Origin: Saccharomonospora piscinae
Lineage (GTDB): Bacteria; Actinomycetota; Actinomycetes; Mycobacteriales; Pseudonocardiaceae
Assembly: GCF_005862235.1 (NCBI RefSeq)
Contig: NZ_VCEK01000005.1
Location: 1-64,000, forward strand
Direction: 5' to 3'
DNA: 64,000 bases
Shown: positions 52,356 to 62,078 of the stretch, piece after piece
Numbering within the stretch: the first letter of the stretch is position 1
Layout of the letters: every line of letters starts with the position of its first letter
Notes under the pieces: generated by a model
Told to the model about the DNA's origin: nothing
Database searches by the model: none
What the model saw: the letters and a program-made list of their open reading frames with translations, nothing else
Made by a program: the position numbers and the translations under genes

Positions 52356-52414
52356 TCGCCTACAAGCGTTGGTCAACAAATGTAGGCGATCCGGGTGTCT
52401 TTGACAACGCTTGT
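52356..52414. promoter_or_regulatory. TetR operator region between ABM-like gene and tetR
   Basis: TCGCCTACA (52356-52364) and TGTAGGCGA (52381-52389) are perfect arms of a 34-bp dyad whose centre is TTG-GT-CAA. Overlapping it, ACAAGCGTTG (52362-52371) is repeated in inverse as CAACGCTTGT (52405-52414). The tetR -10 box TAGACT follows at 52420. Strong candidate for TetR control of both genes. Confidence 0.6.
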
Positions 52415-52432
52415 TGACTTAGACTGCCGCGC

Positions 52433-52990
52433 ATGGCGTTCACCGATCGCTCCCGTCCCGCCCGCGAGGCGATCCTGCGCGCGGCGCGCACCCGTTTCGG
52501 CACCGACGGCTACGACCGTGCCACCGTGCGCGCCATCGCCGCCGACGCCGGAGTCGATCCCTCCATGGTGGTGCGCTACTTCGGCAGCAAGCGGCAACTG
52601 TTCGCGCTCACCGCGGACTTCGACCTCCGGCTGCCGGACCTGCGTGAGGCGCCTCAGGACCACGCCGGTCACGTGCTCGCCGAGCACCTGCTGGCGCGAT
52701 GGGAGGGCGACGACGGGCTGATGATCCTGCTGCGCACCGCCGTGACCGACGACGACGTCGCCGAGCGGATGCGGGCGATCTTCACCGAGCAGTTGACTCC
52801 GATGATCGCCGGGCTCGCGGGGGAGGGCGGCGACGTGTCGGCCCGCGCAGGAGTCGTCGCCACCCAGGCCCTCGGTGTGGCACTGTGCCGGTACGTGCTG
52901 CGCCTGCCGCCGGTCGTCGACCTGAGCCCGGACGAGCTCGTCGCCTGGATCGGCCCCACGTTGCAGCGCTACCTCGTCGGTGCGATCTGA
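52433..52990 (+). CDS. TetR family transcriptional regulator
   Basis: The 185-residue protein has the TetR helix-turn-helix (ILRAARTRFGTDGYDRATVRAIAADAGVDPSMVVRYFGSKRQLF) and a TetR_C ligand domain with leucine- and valine-rich dimer helices. It is divergent from the ABM-like gene, with a complex operator between. TAGACT lies seven bases before the ATG, so the message is almost leaderless. The ligand is unknown. It converges with the second ABM-like gene. Confidence 0.88.
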   Translation: MAFTDRSRPAREAILRAARTRFGTDGYDRATVRAIAADAGVDPSMVVRYFGSKRQLFALTADFDLRLPDLREAPQDHAGHVLAEHLLARWEGDDGLMILLRTAVTDDDVAERMRAIFTEQLTPMIAGLAGEGGDVSARAGVVATQALGVALCRYVLRLPPVVDLSPDELVAWIGPTLQRYLVGAI

Positions 52991-53014
52991 GTGAGCCGGG
53001 GCCGACCGTCCGGC

Positions 53015-53341
53015 TCAGCCGAAGGGCGGCCGAACACCGTCCACACTGTACTCCATGACCGTGTCGGACCGGATCGCGATTCCGGTGTCGGGGGCGTTGG
53101 CGACCCGCCGCCAGGCGTCGATGTGTTCCCGGGACTCCCAGCGTTCCAGGTTGTTCACCCGAGCCGGGTCGAGCGGGTCGGCGGTGATGGCGATGTCCAG
53201 GCAGCCCGGTGCCCGGCGAGCCCTGGCGAGCAGGTCGTGATGCGCGGCGACGAACGCGTCGCGCTGCGCGGGGTCGACCGTCAGATATCCCGTGATGATC
53301 AGCAAGAGCGTGTCCCTTCGGGGCGTCGGTTCCTCCCGCAT
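53015..53341 (-). CDS. antibiotic biosynthesis monooxygenase (ABM) domain protein
   Basis: The 108-residue protein has the ABM fold: TLLLIITGYLTVDPAQRDAFVAAHHDLLARAR, then the PGCLDIAITADPLDPARVNNLERWES block typical of the domain. It may oxidise a small aromatic molecule without cofactor, or protect from reactive compounds. It follows the response regulator gene by 42 bases on the same strand and may be co-transcribed. A TTG or internal start just before LLLIITG cannot be excluded; the ATG at 53341 is adopted. Confidence 0.75.
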   Translation of the reverse strand: MREEPTPRRDTLLLIITGYLTVDPAQRDAFVAAHHDLLARARRAPGCLDIAITADPLDPARVNNLERWESREHIDAWRRVANAPDTGIAIRSDTVMEYSVDGVRPPFG

Positions 53342-53383
53342 GGTGGCAGTGACCTGTGACAGTTTCCGTGGGCTCGGCGGCCC

Positions 53384-54064
53384 TCAGTCCGCGCTGCCGT
53401 GGTGTTGCAGGTAGGCGAGCACCGCGAGTACACGACGGTGGCCCTGCTCGTCCTCGGGCAGGTCGAGTTTGGCCAGGATGTTGCCGATGTGCTTGGCCAC
53501 GGCGGCCTGGCTGATCGAGAGGTCCTTCGCGATGGCGGGGTTGCTGCGGCCCTGCGCCATCAGCGACAGCACTTCCTGCTCGCGCCTGCTCAGGCGCGAC
53601 ACCGGCGACTCCGTTCGGTGGCGAGACAGCAGTGCGCGCACCACCTCGGGATCGATCACGATCGCGCCTGCCGCGATCCGCTCGACCGCCCGCACGAACT
53701 CCCGCACATCGCCCACCCTGTCCTTCAGGAGGTAGCCGGTGGCGGAGCCGCTGCTGCCGAGCAGCTCGGAGGCGTAGGTCTTCTCGACGATCTGGCTCAG
53801 CACCAGCACCGGTAACGACGGTCGTTCGCCGCGCAGCGCGAGCGCCGCTCGCAGGCCCTCGTCGGTGTGCCCCGGCGGCATCCGCACGTCCGTGATCACG
53901 ATGTCCGGCTCGTGCTCGGCGACCGCGGCGACGAGGCCGTCGGCGTCGGTCGCCGCCGCGACCACCTCGTGCCCGTAACGGGCGAGCAGGGCGGCCAGCC
54001 CGTCCCGCAGCAGCGCCGAGTCCTCCGCGATGACGACCCTCAGCGGGCCGCGTTCGCCGTCCAT
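53384..54064 (-). CDS. LuxR-family response regulator (NarL type)
   Basis: The 226-residue protein has a receiver domain (AED near the start, phosphorylation aspartate in DIVITDVRMPPGH, lysine in LLKDRV) and LuxR helix-turn-helix (LSRREQEVLSLMAQGRSNPAIAKDL). It closely resembles the regulator at 29294-29935, so the two systems are paralogues. It overlaps its kinase gene by 25 bases. The divergent MacB-type ABC operon is the likely target. Confidence 0.9.
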   Translation of the reverse strand: MDGERGPLRVVIAEDSALLRDGLAALLARYGHEVVAAATDADGLVAAVAEHEPDIVITDVRMPPGHTDEGLRAALALRGERPSLPVLVLSQIVEKTYASELLGSSGSATGYLLKDRVGDVREFVRAVERIAAGAIVIDPEVVRALLSRHRTESPVSRLSRREQEVLSLMAQGRSNPAIAKDLSISQAAVAKHIGNILAKLDLPEDEQGHRRVLAVLAYLQHHGSAD

Positions 54065-55314
54065 GGAATCTCCATTCGAAGCTCGGTAGGCCCGCCGATG
54101 GGGCTGGCCAGCAGCAGTGTGCCACCGGTCGCCGCCACGCGGTCGACCATTCCCTGTAGTCCGGTGCCGCGCTCGGGGTCGGCACCGCCCCTGCCGTCGT
54201 CCCTCACCGTGACCACGAGGGTGTCGCCGTCACGGACGCCTCGGATCTCGACACGGTTCGCGGCACCGTGTTTGGCGGCGTTGCTCAACGCCTCGCTCAC
54301 CGCGAAGTACACCGTGGATTCGACCAGCGGGGACGGGCGGCCCGGCAGGTCGATGCCGGTCACCACGGTCATTCCACCGGAGTGGACGGCCAGTTCCTCG
54401 ATCGCCGCCGCGATGCCCCGGTCGGTGAGTACCTGTGGGTGAATGCCGCGCACGAGTTCGCGCAACTCGGTGAGCGCGCGGGTGGCGTCCCGCCGTGCTT
54501 CGGCCACCAACCTGCTCGCGGCGGCCACGTCGCCGTTGTCCTCGAGTTCGACCTGGGTCAGGCCCAGTGTCATCGCCAGTGACACGAGCCGTTGTTGTGC
54601 TCCGTCGTGGAGGTCGCGTTCGATCCGTTGGCGCTCCATCTCGAACGCGTCGAGCAGGCGTGCCCTCGACCGGCCCACTTCCACCAGCCGAGCACCGAGT
54701 TCGGCTCTGCTCGACTCGGACATCGCCCGCACCAGTGCGGCGCGTGCCGTGGCCACGGCGACCCACAGATAGCAGGTGGGCACGAGCAGCGCGGCTCCCG
54801 CGACGGGCAGCAGTGGCCAGAGATCGTACGACCGCAGCGGGGGCCCGCCGACGACGAGCTGGTCACCGAACACCAGGACGAGGACCGGTGTGGAGATCAG
54901 CGTGCCCGCGGTCAGGAGCAGGCCCACCGACACGACCGCTTCCACGACCCACACCACGAACACGACCAGCAGGAGGTACCCGAACTCGCGCCACGTGTCG
55001 CGTTGCCCCAGCGGTTCCCACGGTCGGCGCCAGTTCCACCGGGAGCGTGGCCGGGGGGCCATACCCAGCCGGGCGCGGTCGTGCGCCACGACGCGCGGGC
55101 CCAAGGTGACCAGCGCCGCGATGAGGAGGGCACCGATTCCCAGCGGCAACAGCAGCAGGCTCGCGGCCAGCCAGCCGAGGACGACGAGCAGCCACGTGAA
55201 CCCGAGCGCGGTGCCGATCAGCAGGTAGCGGACGGAAAGCCAGGGGGCCCGGGAGAGCAGAAGACGCCGAGGTGACCGACGCAGTGCAGGCCAACCGACG
55301 TCCGACACGCTCAC
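54040..55314 (-). CDS. sensor histidine kinase with membrane sensor domain
   Basis: The 424-residue kinase has the same N-terminal membrane sensor module as the system at 29-32 kb (TWREFGYLLLVVFVVWVVEAV). The HisKA_3 helix is RQRIERDLHDGAQQRLVSLAM, and the ATPase domain contains EALSNAAKHG and DDGRGG. TACCAT lies seven bases before GTG 55314; GTG 55308 is the alternative. It is divergent from the ABC operon across about 125 bases. The pairing with a MacB/FtsX-type exporter suggests sensing of membrane-active agents. Confidence 0.9.
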   Translation of the reverse strand: MSVSDVGWPALRRSPRRLLLSRAPWLSVRYLLIGTALGFTWLLVVLGWLAASLLLLPLGIGALLIAALVTLGPRVVAHDRARLGMAPRPRSRWNWRRPWEPLGQRDTWREFGYLLLVVFVVWVVEAVVSVGLLLTAGTLISTPVLVLVFGDQLVVGGPPLRSYDLWPLLPVAGAALLVPTCYLWVAVATARAALVRAMSESSRAELGARLVEVGRSRARLLDAFEMERQRIERDLHDGAQQRLVSLAMTLGLTQVELEDNGDVAAASRLVAEARRDATRALTELRELVRGIHPQVLTDRGIAAAIEELAVHSGGMTVVTGIDLPGRPSPLVESTVYFAVSEALSNAAKHGAANRVEIRGVRDGDTLVVTVRDDGRGGADPERGTGLQGMVDRVAATGGTLLLASPIGGPTELRMEIPWTANAAR

Positions 55315-55439
55315 CAACCGAATGGTACGGTCGCCGGCCGACGGCACACCAGAGCCCTCGTCGAAGGTAGTGCGCGCTCTACCCGGAGCTTCCACCGAGG
55401 ACGACTGCACGGCAGCGCGGGGCGTGGTTCGATCGTTTC

Positions 55440-56177
55440 ATGGCGGATCCGGTGCTGCGAGTCGTGTCGCTGTCGCACGCCTACGGCAGGCGGTCGAACG
55501 TCGTACACGCGCTGACGGACGTGAGCTTCGATCTGCGGCGTGGTGCCTTCGTCTCCGTGATGGGGCCGTCGGGATCGGGCAAGTCGACCCTGTTGAGGTG
55601 CGCCTCCGGAATCGACCGGCCCGCTTCGGGTGCCGTGCTACTCGACGGTACGGACCTGACGACCGTGTCCGAAGTGGAACTCACCGAGCTGCGCCGGACG
55701 CGGATCGGCTTCGTCTTCCAGGAGTACAATCTCATTCCCGCGTTGACGACGGAGCAGAACATCGCGCTGCCCCGCTACCTCGCGGGGGACCGGCCCAGTA
55801 AGGACGAGGTCACCACGGTGTTGTCGTGGGTGTCGCTCGGCGACCTTCGCGCGCGCAGGCCGTCGGAGCTGTCGGGGGGCCAACGACAGCGCGCCGCGAT
55901 CGCCAGGGCGTTGATCAGTGAACCCGACGTCGTGTTCGCGGACGAGCCGACCGGCTCCCTCGATTCCAGGTCCTCCGACGAGGTGCTGCGGCTGCTGAGG
56001 TGGATGGCCGACGAACGGGGGCGCAGCGTGGTGATGGTGACCCACGATCCGGTCGCGGCGGCGTTCAGCGACCGGGTGCTGTTCCTCGCGGACGGGAGGT
56101 TGGTCGACGTGCTGGACAGGCCGACGGCCGGACTGGCCGCCGAGCGAATGGCCCGTCTGGAGCTCCAGGGAGCCTGA
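55440..56177 (+). CDS. MacB-type ABC transporter ATP-binding protein
   Basis: The 245-residue ATPase has Walker [10 protein letters not shown], signature ELSGGQRQRAAIARAL, Walker B VVFADEPTGSLD and the switch histidine in MVTHDPVAA. It belongs to the LolD/MacB group, which drives mechanotransmission or extrusion rather than simple transport. It begins one gene unit with the permease, whose ATG comes one base after its stop codon. A divergent two-component system likely controls it. Confidence 0.92.
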   Translation: MADPVLRVVSLSHAYGRRSNVVHALTDVSFDLRRGAFVSVMGPSGSGKSTLLRCASGIDRPASGAVLLDGTDLTTVSEVELTELRRTRIGFVFQEYNLIPALTTEQNIALPRYLAGDRPSKDEVTTVLSWVSLGDLRARRPSELSGGQRQRAAIARALISEPDVVFADEPTGSLDSRSSDEVLRLLRWMADERGRSVVMVTHDPVAAAFSDRVLFLADGRLVDVLDRPTAGLAAERMARLELQGA

Positions 56178-56178
56178 C

Positions 56179-58038
56179 ATGCTGATGCTCGCGGGCCGGA
56201 CTCTGCGCGATCGCCGCTCCGTGTTCGTGGGGTCGTTCGTCGCGCTGGTGCTCGGCTCGGCGATGCTGATGGCAGCGATCTCGGTGATCACCTCGGCGGC
56301 GTCCGCCGACGTCACCGGGCAGGACAGGGAGACGCTCGACGGCGTCTCGTCGATGATCGGCTTTCTCGCTGCGCTCGCCGCGTTCCTCTCGATCTTCATC
56401 GTCGCGAGTACCTTCGCGTTCGCGGTCGCCGCGAGGGCGCGAGAACTCGCCCTGCTGCGCATGATCGGCGCCACCCCGAAGCAGATGCGGCGGCTGGTCC
56501 GAGCCGAGGCCCTGCTCGTGGGGGTGGTGGGATCGGCACTCGGCTGCCTGCTCGGGTTGCTGGTCGGTGCAGCGCTCGCTCAACTGCTGGTTCTCGTGGG
56601 GGTCGCGCCCGACGGTTTCGCGCTGAGCCTGTCGGGACCGACGTGGTACGTGGCGCTGCCGGTGTCCGCCGTCACCGGTCTGCTGGTGACCTGGTTCGGG
56701 GCGGGAGCAGCCGCGCGAAGGGCGAGCCGGGCCAGCCCGTCGGACGCTCTGCGCGAGGCCGACGTCGACGAGCGGGTGATGACCGGTCGCCGCTGGATCA
56801 TGGGGCTGGTGTTCCTGGCGATCGGGATCGGAGGCGTCGCGATCCTTCCCGCGCTCGCGGGAGACGTCCAGATCCCGATCGCCGTGTTCCTGGCCGAGCC
56901 GTTCGTCATCGCGGCAGTCCTGCTGGCTCCGCTGTTCCTCGGCGGGCTCAGTTCGTGGATCGCCCGCGACCGCTCCGCGACCGGCATGCTCGCGGCCGCC
57001 ACGCTGCGCACCGGGGTGCGCCGCACCACCTCCACGTCGGCGCCGATCGTGCTCGCGGTGGGCGTCTGCGGCTCGCTGCTCGGTGTGTCGGTGGTGATGT
57101 CGGCCGCGAGTGAGGCGAGTCTGCGCGAGCGCTACACCAGCGATGTCGTGGTCACCGGGAACACCGACGGCGCTGCGGACGCGATCCGGGCCGAGCCCGG
57201 AGTCGAGGGTGTGACGACGATCGGCCACGCCCGGGTCAGGACGGTCGAGGCGGGCGGCCTGTGGGATCAGCCGGTGAACGCGACCGTGGTCGATCCCGGC
57301 ACCGTCTCGGCCGGAATACGACTGGACGAGGTGAGTGGGTCCCTCGACCGGCTTCGTGGCCCGTCGGTTCTGATGGGCGAGAACCTGGCCTGGTCATTGG
57401 GCTGGGAACAGGGCGGCGAGTACTCGATTCGGCTGCCGGACGGTTCGTCCCACCGCGTCGAGGTCGTCGGCCTCTACCGCGACGACGCACTGGTTCAGTC
57501 CATGCTGGTGCCCGACGATCTCGTGCGGGCAGGTGAGGGCACGACGGCGGTCCACGTCTCCGTCGAGAGCGAGCCGTCGCCGGTGCGGGACGCCGTGGCG
57601 GCAACACTGCCGGGGTCGTCGGTGGAGCTCACCGGGGACTGGCTCGCGCCGCTGATCGAGGAGCAGAACGCCGGCATGCGCTCGGGAGTGTGGCTGCTGA
57701 GCGGTTTCGCCCTCGTCTACGCCCTGCTGGCGATCGCCAACACGACCGCGATGGCCTTCCGTTCGCGCCGCCACGAGTTTGATTCGTTGCGCCTGGTCGG
57801 TACCACGGACGAGCAACTGCGGGGGCTGGTCCGACGGGAGGCGGGCAGCATCGGACTGGCCGGCGCGCTGGTCGGCTCGGTCATCGCGTTCGGGACGACG
57901 GTGGCGGTGTGGTTCGCGCTCCGGACGAGCGTCGCGGAAACTCCGTTCGCCCTGCCCGTGGTCGAGGTCGTCGTGCTGGCCGCGTGTTGTGTCGGCATGG
58001 TGGTCGCGGTCTCCGTTGCTACTGTGCGCAGGCTTTGA
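56179..58038 (+). CDS. FtsX-like permease (two FtsX domains)
   Basis: The 619-residue membrane protein has a first FtsX domain with FAVAARARELALLRMIGATPKQMRRLVR, a central region, an extracytoplasmic domain (roughly residues 310-500) and a second FtsX domain near the C-terminus (LRLVGTTDEQLRGLVRREAG). It works with the MacB-type ATPase, probably to remove peptides or lipids from the membrane. No separate adaptor protein gene is present. The start ATG 56179 comes one base after the ATPase stop. Confidence 0.9.
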   Translation: MLMLAGRTLRDRRSVFVGSFVALVLGSAMLMAAISVITSAASADVTGQDRETLDGVSSMIGFLAALAAFLSIFIVASTFAFAVAARARELALLRMIGATPKQMRRLVRAEALLVGVVGSALGCLLGLLVGAALAQLLVLVGVAPDGFALSLSGPTWYVALPVSAVTGLLVTWFGAGAAARRASRASPSDALREADVDERVMTGRRWIMGLVFLAIGIGGVAILPALAGDVQIPIAVFLAEPFVIAAVLLAPLFLGGLSSWIARDRSATGMLAAATLRTGVRRTTSTSAPIVLAVGVCGSLLGVSVVMSAASEASLRERYTSDVVVTGNTDGAADAIRAEPGVEGVTTIGHARVRTVEAGGLWDQPVNATVVDPGTVSAGIRLDEVSGSLDRLRGPSVLMGENLAWSLGWEQGGEYSIRLPDGSSHRVEVVGLYRDDALVQSMLVPDDLVRAGEGTTAVHVSVESEPSPVRDAVAATLPGSSVELTGDWLAPLIEEQNAGMRSGVWLLSGFALVYALLAIANTTAMAFRSRRHEFDSLRLVGTTDEQLRGLVRREAGSIGLAGALVGSVIAFGTTVAVWFALRTSVAETPFALPVVEVVVLAACCVGMVVAVSVATVRRL

Positions 58039-58507
58039 CCTCCACTAAATGAATGATTTTTTCTTGTATCGGACACTGAAACTGAGAATCTGTTCTGCGG
58101 TATCAGCTCGTCGGGTGGGGTGACCTTCGTATGGTCTCTGCCTCAGGAAGCTGCGCCTTCGGGGTGTCGTGGCTACGATCATGCAGGCTGCGGAGCTGAT
58201 TCTCGGGATTGGTAATCCACCTTTGCGGATGGCCTAATGTCTGCCTCCGCTCGCGCTGTTCGCCTTACTCCGATCAGTGCAGGGCTCGGCAGGGAGCGAC
58301 AGCGGGAATTGCGAAATTCCAGGTCGACGACGTGTGGCCGCGTCAGGCCGGTCCAGTAGGTGAAGCAGCGATTTTCACCTCACCGTGAAACCCATTGCTG
58401 GCCAACGTGGACGTTGCCAGTATCTCGAATGGTGTGATCACCACTACCCGGAGCGTGTAGGCAGTAGGATATTTTAATTCCATTCAGGTGTAGCTCTGAC
58501 TCTCAAG
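58039..58507. other. 469-bp gap without a gene, lower GC
   Basis: No coding frame with typical codon use is seen on either strand. The GC content is visibly lower than that of the neighbouring genes. Inverted repeats occur at AGGTGAA/TTTCACCT (about 58357-58382) and GGAATT-GCG-AAATTCC (about 58306-58321). The last 30 bases before the serine hydrolase are A/T rich (TAGGATATTTTAATTCC) and probably contain its promoter. The region could be a large regulatory leader or the junction of a transferred segment. Confidence 0.5.
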
Positions 58508-59827
58508 ATGGGGGCCGTCGACGTGCGAGACTCCTCGATAGAAGTGTTGTTACATGAGCTCAGTCGTACACACCGAGTTACTGGCGCTCAGCTGGTTGTC
58601 CGCCGAACAGGGGGTGCCGCCTCGGCGGTGGCGGGGCTGGAAGATCTCGACAGCGGCGGTGCGGTGACGGCTCGGTCCCGGTTCCCCTTCGGCTCGGTGA
58701 CCAAGGTCCTGACCGCCACGGTGGTTCTGCAACTCGCCGCAGACGGTGACCTGGACCTGGACGAGCCGGTGCGGGACCACGTGCCCGAACTCGGTATGGC
58801 GTCGTGGCGGGCGGTCACGGCACGCCAGTTGCTGAGCCACAGCGCCGGGGTAGTGGCGGGGCACGAAGTCGAGGGCCGGGTCGCTTCGCTGCGCCGGTAC
58901 GTCCGCAGCTGTGCGCGCGAACCTCTCGTGGCGCGGCCCGGCACCGTCTTCTCCTACTCGAACACCGGCTACGTCGTGCTTGGACGGTTGATCGAGGCGA
59001 TAACGGGCTACCGTTGGTACGACGCGATCGATTCGTTCCTCGCCGGGCCGCTGGGGCTCGGCCTTTCTTATCTGGACCGCCAGTTCGGCTGGAGCTCGGT
59101 CCGCGCGCACGCGGTGCTCGGGCAGACGGTCACTCCCCTCGACGTGGAACTGCCCGGTGGCTGGGGCCCTGCGGGTGGAGTCGCCGGCTCCGCGACCGAC
59201 CTGGCCACGCTGGCCCACCTGCTCATGACGGGGGAACCGGACGGAGTCCTCGACGTCGACCTCGCCACCGACATGCGAACGGGTGTGCCGGGACTGCAAC
59301 CGCTCGACCTCGCCGACGGGTGGGGTCTCGGGCTGGCGCTCTACGGCGGAGGGTGGCTCGGACACGACGGAACCCTGGACGGCGCGTCGGCGCACCTCCG
59401 CTTCCACCCGAGTCGCGGCACGATCGTGGCACTGACGACCAACGCCAGCAGTGGCACCGCTCTGTGGGAGGACCTCTGGAGCAGGCTGGGTTTCGCCACG
59501 CCGACGGCGGTGCCTTCGCGGCCCCACTCGCTACCGGACCTGCGCGGTTACCTCGCGGACGACTACCGCAACGGCGACCTCCGGTTCGAGGTGACCCGAA
59601 ACGGCACAGGGGGGCTGCGGCTGCGCGACGACACCGGGTTCGCCGCCGCACTGCATCCCGGGGTGGAGCCGGATGTGTTCACGGTGCATCGGGCGGACAT
59701 CCGCTCGCCCACGCAGCGGTGCCGGTTCGTTCGCGACGACGCGGGCAACGTCGTCGCGCTGCAACTGAGTGGCAGGCTAGCGACAAGGGGTGGGGTCGAG
59801 GCAGCGGTATGGAGCGCGAGCAGCTAG
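58508..59827 (+). CDS. beta-lactamase-fold serine hydrolase (class C/esterase type)
   Basis: The 439-residue protein is a family S12 serine hydrolase. Ser63-Val-Thr-Lys66 supplies the nucleophile and lysine, Tyr150-Ser-Asn152 is the second motif, and HDG in GWLGHDGTLDG takes the place of KTG. It has no signal peptide, so it is probably a cytoplasmic esterase, amidase or transacylase rather than a resistance enzyme. In biosynthetic clusters such enzymes release or trim products. It is followed by a regulator and leuACD-like genes on the same strand. ATG 58508 lacks a clear ribosome site; GTG 58523 is possible. Confidence 0.8.
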   Translation: MGAVDVRDSSIEVLLHELSRTHRVTGAQLVVRRTGGAASAVAGLEDLDSGGAVTARSRFPFGSVTKVLTATVVLQLAADGDLDLDEPVRDHVPELGMASWRAVTARQLLSHSAGVVAGHEVEGRVASLRRYVRSCAREPLVARPGTVFSYSNTGYVVLGRLIEAITGYRWYDAIDSFLAGPLGLGLSYLDRQFGWSSVRAHAVLGQTVTPLDVELPGGWGPAGGVAGSATDLATLAHLLMTGEPDGVLDVDLATDMRTGVPGLQPLDLADGWGLGLALYGGGWLGHDGTLDGASAHLRFHPSRGTIVALTTNASSGTALWEDLWSRLGFATPTAVPSRPHSLPDLRGYLADDYRNGDLRFEVTRNGTGGLRLRDDTGFAAALHPGVEPDVFTVHRADIRSPTQRCRFVRDDAGNVVALQLSGRLATRGGVEAAVWSASS

Positions 59828-59866
59828 CCACGAAATACATTTGGGGGAAGAAATTATCAGCGCCAG

Positions 59867-60766
59867 ATGATGTCCATGCAGAGGATCGAGTTTACGGTCG
59901 AAGACCTGACCAAAGTGCGACTGGGTAACTCGCTTGGTGCGGTTGCCGAAACGATTTTCGCCATCAACCTGTTCGAGCAGTCCAGAGTGCGTCCTTTCGG
60001 CGAGTGGCGCAAGCAGGTACGCGACCAGTTGAAGAACTCGCCGATCCTGTCCAGGCTCGATTCGGCGCGGGCGAACCGAATGGCCGACCCGCTCTGGATG
60101 CTGAACCGGTCGTCGGGAAACGACGAGGGCGCGGAACTGATTCACCAATTCTTCCGTGTCGGAGTGGCGCCGTACTGGCCGCGCCTGCAAAGTCTGTTGC
60201 GGGCGGAACGGGACGCGCGCAGCAGGATCGTGGCGACCGGTGGAGTGGACCTGCTGTTCAACAGCCTGGGGCCGAAGGTTCGTTGGCGGGCGCCCGTACT
60301 CGAAATCGCTAACGACCTGTCCGGTGACGTCCGGCTCGACGGCAGGGGGCTGCTTCTGTCGCCGTCGGTGTTCGTGGCGAGTCACAGTGCCGTACTGATC
60401 GAGTCGGAACCCGCGTCGGGACGACCTGTGCTGGTCTTCGCGACGCCGGTGGACAAGAACGCGGGAGCGTGGCTGTGGGGGCAGACGCGGCGCAGTGAGA
60501 ACGCGCTCGCCGCGCTCGTCGGCCGAACCCGCGCCGCCAGTCTGCGCGCGCTGACCGATTCCTGCACGACCGGAGAGTTGGCGCATCGGCTCGGTATCTC
60601 CATGGCGGGTGCCAGCCAGCATGCCGCGGTCCTCAGGGAAGCCGGGCTCATCACCACGCGCCGCAACCGCAATGCCGTACTACATTCCGTGACACCGCTT
60701 GGCTCAGCGTTACTGGCGGGTCAGTTGTGGCCGGTGGGCTGCGATGGCGCGGAGTCCGTCGGATGA
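59867..60766 (+). CDS. ArsR-type winged-helix regulator with long N-terminal domain
   Basis: The 299-residue protein ends with an ArsR-like winged helix (LRALTDSCTTGELAHRLGISMAGASQHAAVLREAGLITTRRNRN). The preceding 200 residues form a domain shared with actinobacterial regulators of the DUF5937 kind (FTVEDLTKVRLGNSLGAVAETIF). No metal-binding cysteine pair is seen, so the effector is probably a metabolite. ATGs at 59867, 59870 and 59876 are all in frame; the first lies six bases after TATCAG. Its position between the hydrolase and the leuACD-like operon suggests it controls them. Confidence 0.75.
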   Translation: MMSMQRIEFTVEDLTKVRLGNSLGAVAETIFAINLFEQSRVRPFGEWRKQVRDQLKNSPILSRLDSARANRMADPLWMLNRSSGNDEGAELIHQFFRVGVAPYWPRLQSLLRAERDARSRIVATGGVDLLFNSLGPKVRWRAPVLEIANDLSGDVRLDGRGLLLSPSVFVASHSAVLIESEPASGRPVLVFATPVDKNAGAWLWGQTRRSENALAALVGRTRAASLRALTDSCTTGELAHRLGISMAGASQHAAVLREAGLITTRRNRNAVLHSVTPLGSALLAGQLWPVGCDGAESVG

Positions 60767-60885
60767 CTGTTTTCACGACAGCTAAAAAGCATGGCGCCGT
60801 TCCTTCGAACCAGCCAGGCTGAGCCTTGAGATTTTCTTTGATTACCAGTGGATCGCACGGCTATGGCAGAGAGGTGGCGACGGAT

Positions 60886-62078
60886 ATGGCGGCGACCGAG
60901 ACGTCCGGCCTACGCCGAATCTCCATTTTTGACACGACGCTGCGAGACGGCGAGCAGGCTCCGGGAAACGGGATGCGGCCGGAGCAGAAATTGCGCCTCG
61001 GTGCGCTCGTCGACGGGCTCGGCGTGGATATCGTGGAGACCGGTTTTCCGGCGTCTTCGGCGAGTGATTTCGAGGCGACGCGCTCCTTGTCGAAGCAGCT
61101 CACCAACGCGCGGTTCGCCACGTTCGTTCGCGCGGTGCGTGACGACGTGGAGGCCGCGGTGCGGGCCGGTGGCGTGGACAACCATCAGATCCAGGTCCTG
61201 GCGACCGGCAGCGACATCCATCTTGAGCACAAGCGGGGCATCTCCCGTGCCGACGGCGAGCGGGAGATGGCCGACACCATCACGTTCGCGCGCGGTCTGG
61301 GCATCACCGACATCTCGGTCGCTATCGAGGACGCCACCCGCGGAACCGACGACCTGTTGCACGGCCTCGTCGATACCGTGCTGGAGGCCGGCGCGACGAC
61401 GATCGCGGTCGGTGACACGTGTGGTTGCCTGCTGCCGGGCGAGTTCGGCGAGTTGATCGCGAAGATCAGGGAATGGGCGCCCCGGCCGGTCGTCGTGGCC
61501 ACCCACTGCCATGACGATCTGGGACTCGCCGTGGCCAACTCCCTGGCAGGCGTGACAGCGGGCGCCGACGAGGTGCAAGCGACGCTCGGCGGAATCGGCG
61601 AACGGGCGGGCAACGCCTCGTTGGAGGAGATCGTCGCCGCGCTCGTCTACAAGGGCGCGTCGCTGGGCGTCCGCACGACCGTCAAGCCGGAGCGGCTCTT
61701 TCCGGCTTACCAGGTGCTGGCCGAGACGATCGGCCTTCCGCCTCTGCGGAACAAGGCGGTCGTCGGGGTCAACGCTTTCGCCACTCAGGCGGGCATTCAC
61801 CAGGCCGGCATCCTGCGCAGGCCGGAGACGTACGAGTACCTCGAACCTGAGGTGTTCGGCAGGCGGCGGCAGCTGATGGTGGGTAGGCACTCCGGCCGCG
61901 CGATCATCCGGTACCTGCTCGACAGGCTGGGCACGCCGGTCGACGACGAGGCCTTCGTGGACCGGATGTACGCGGAGTACGTCCTCGGCAACGAGAGTGG
62001 CGAGTGTCATGACCTGGAGACGATGGAGTCCCTGATCGGTCAGCACATCGAGGGCAGAGACGAAGCGGCGGCGCTGCG

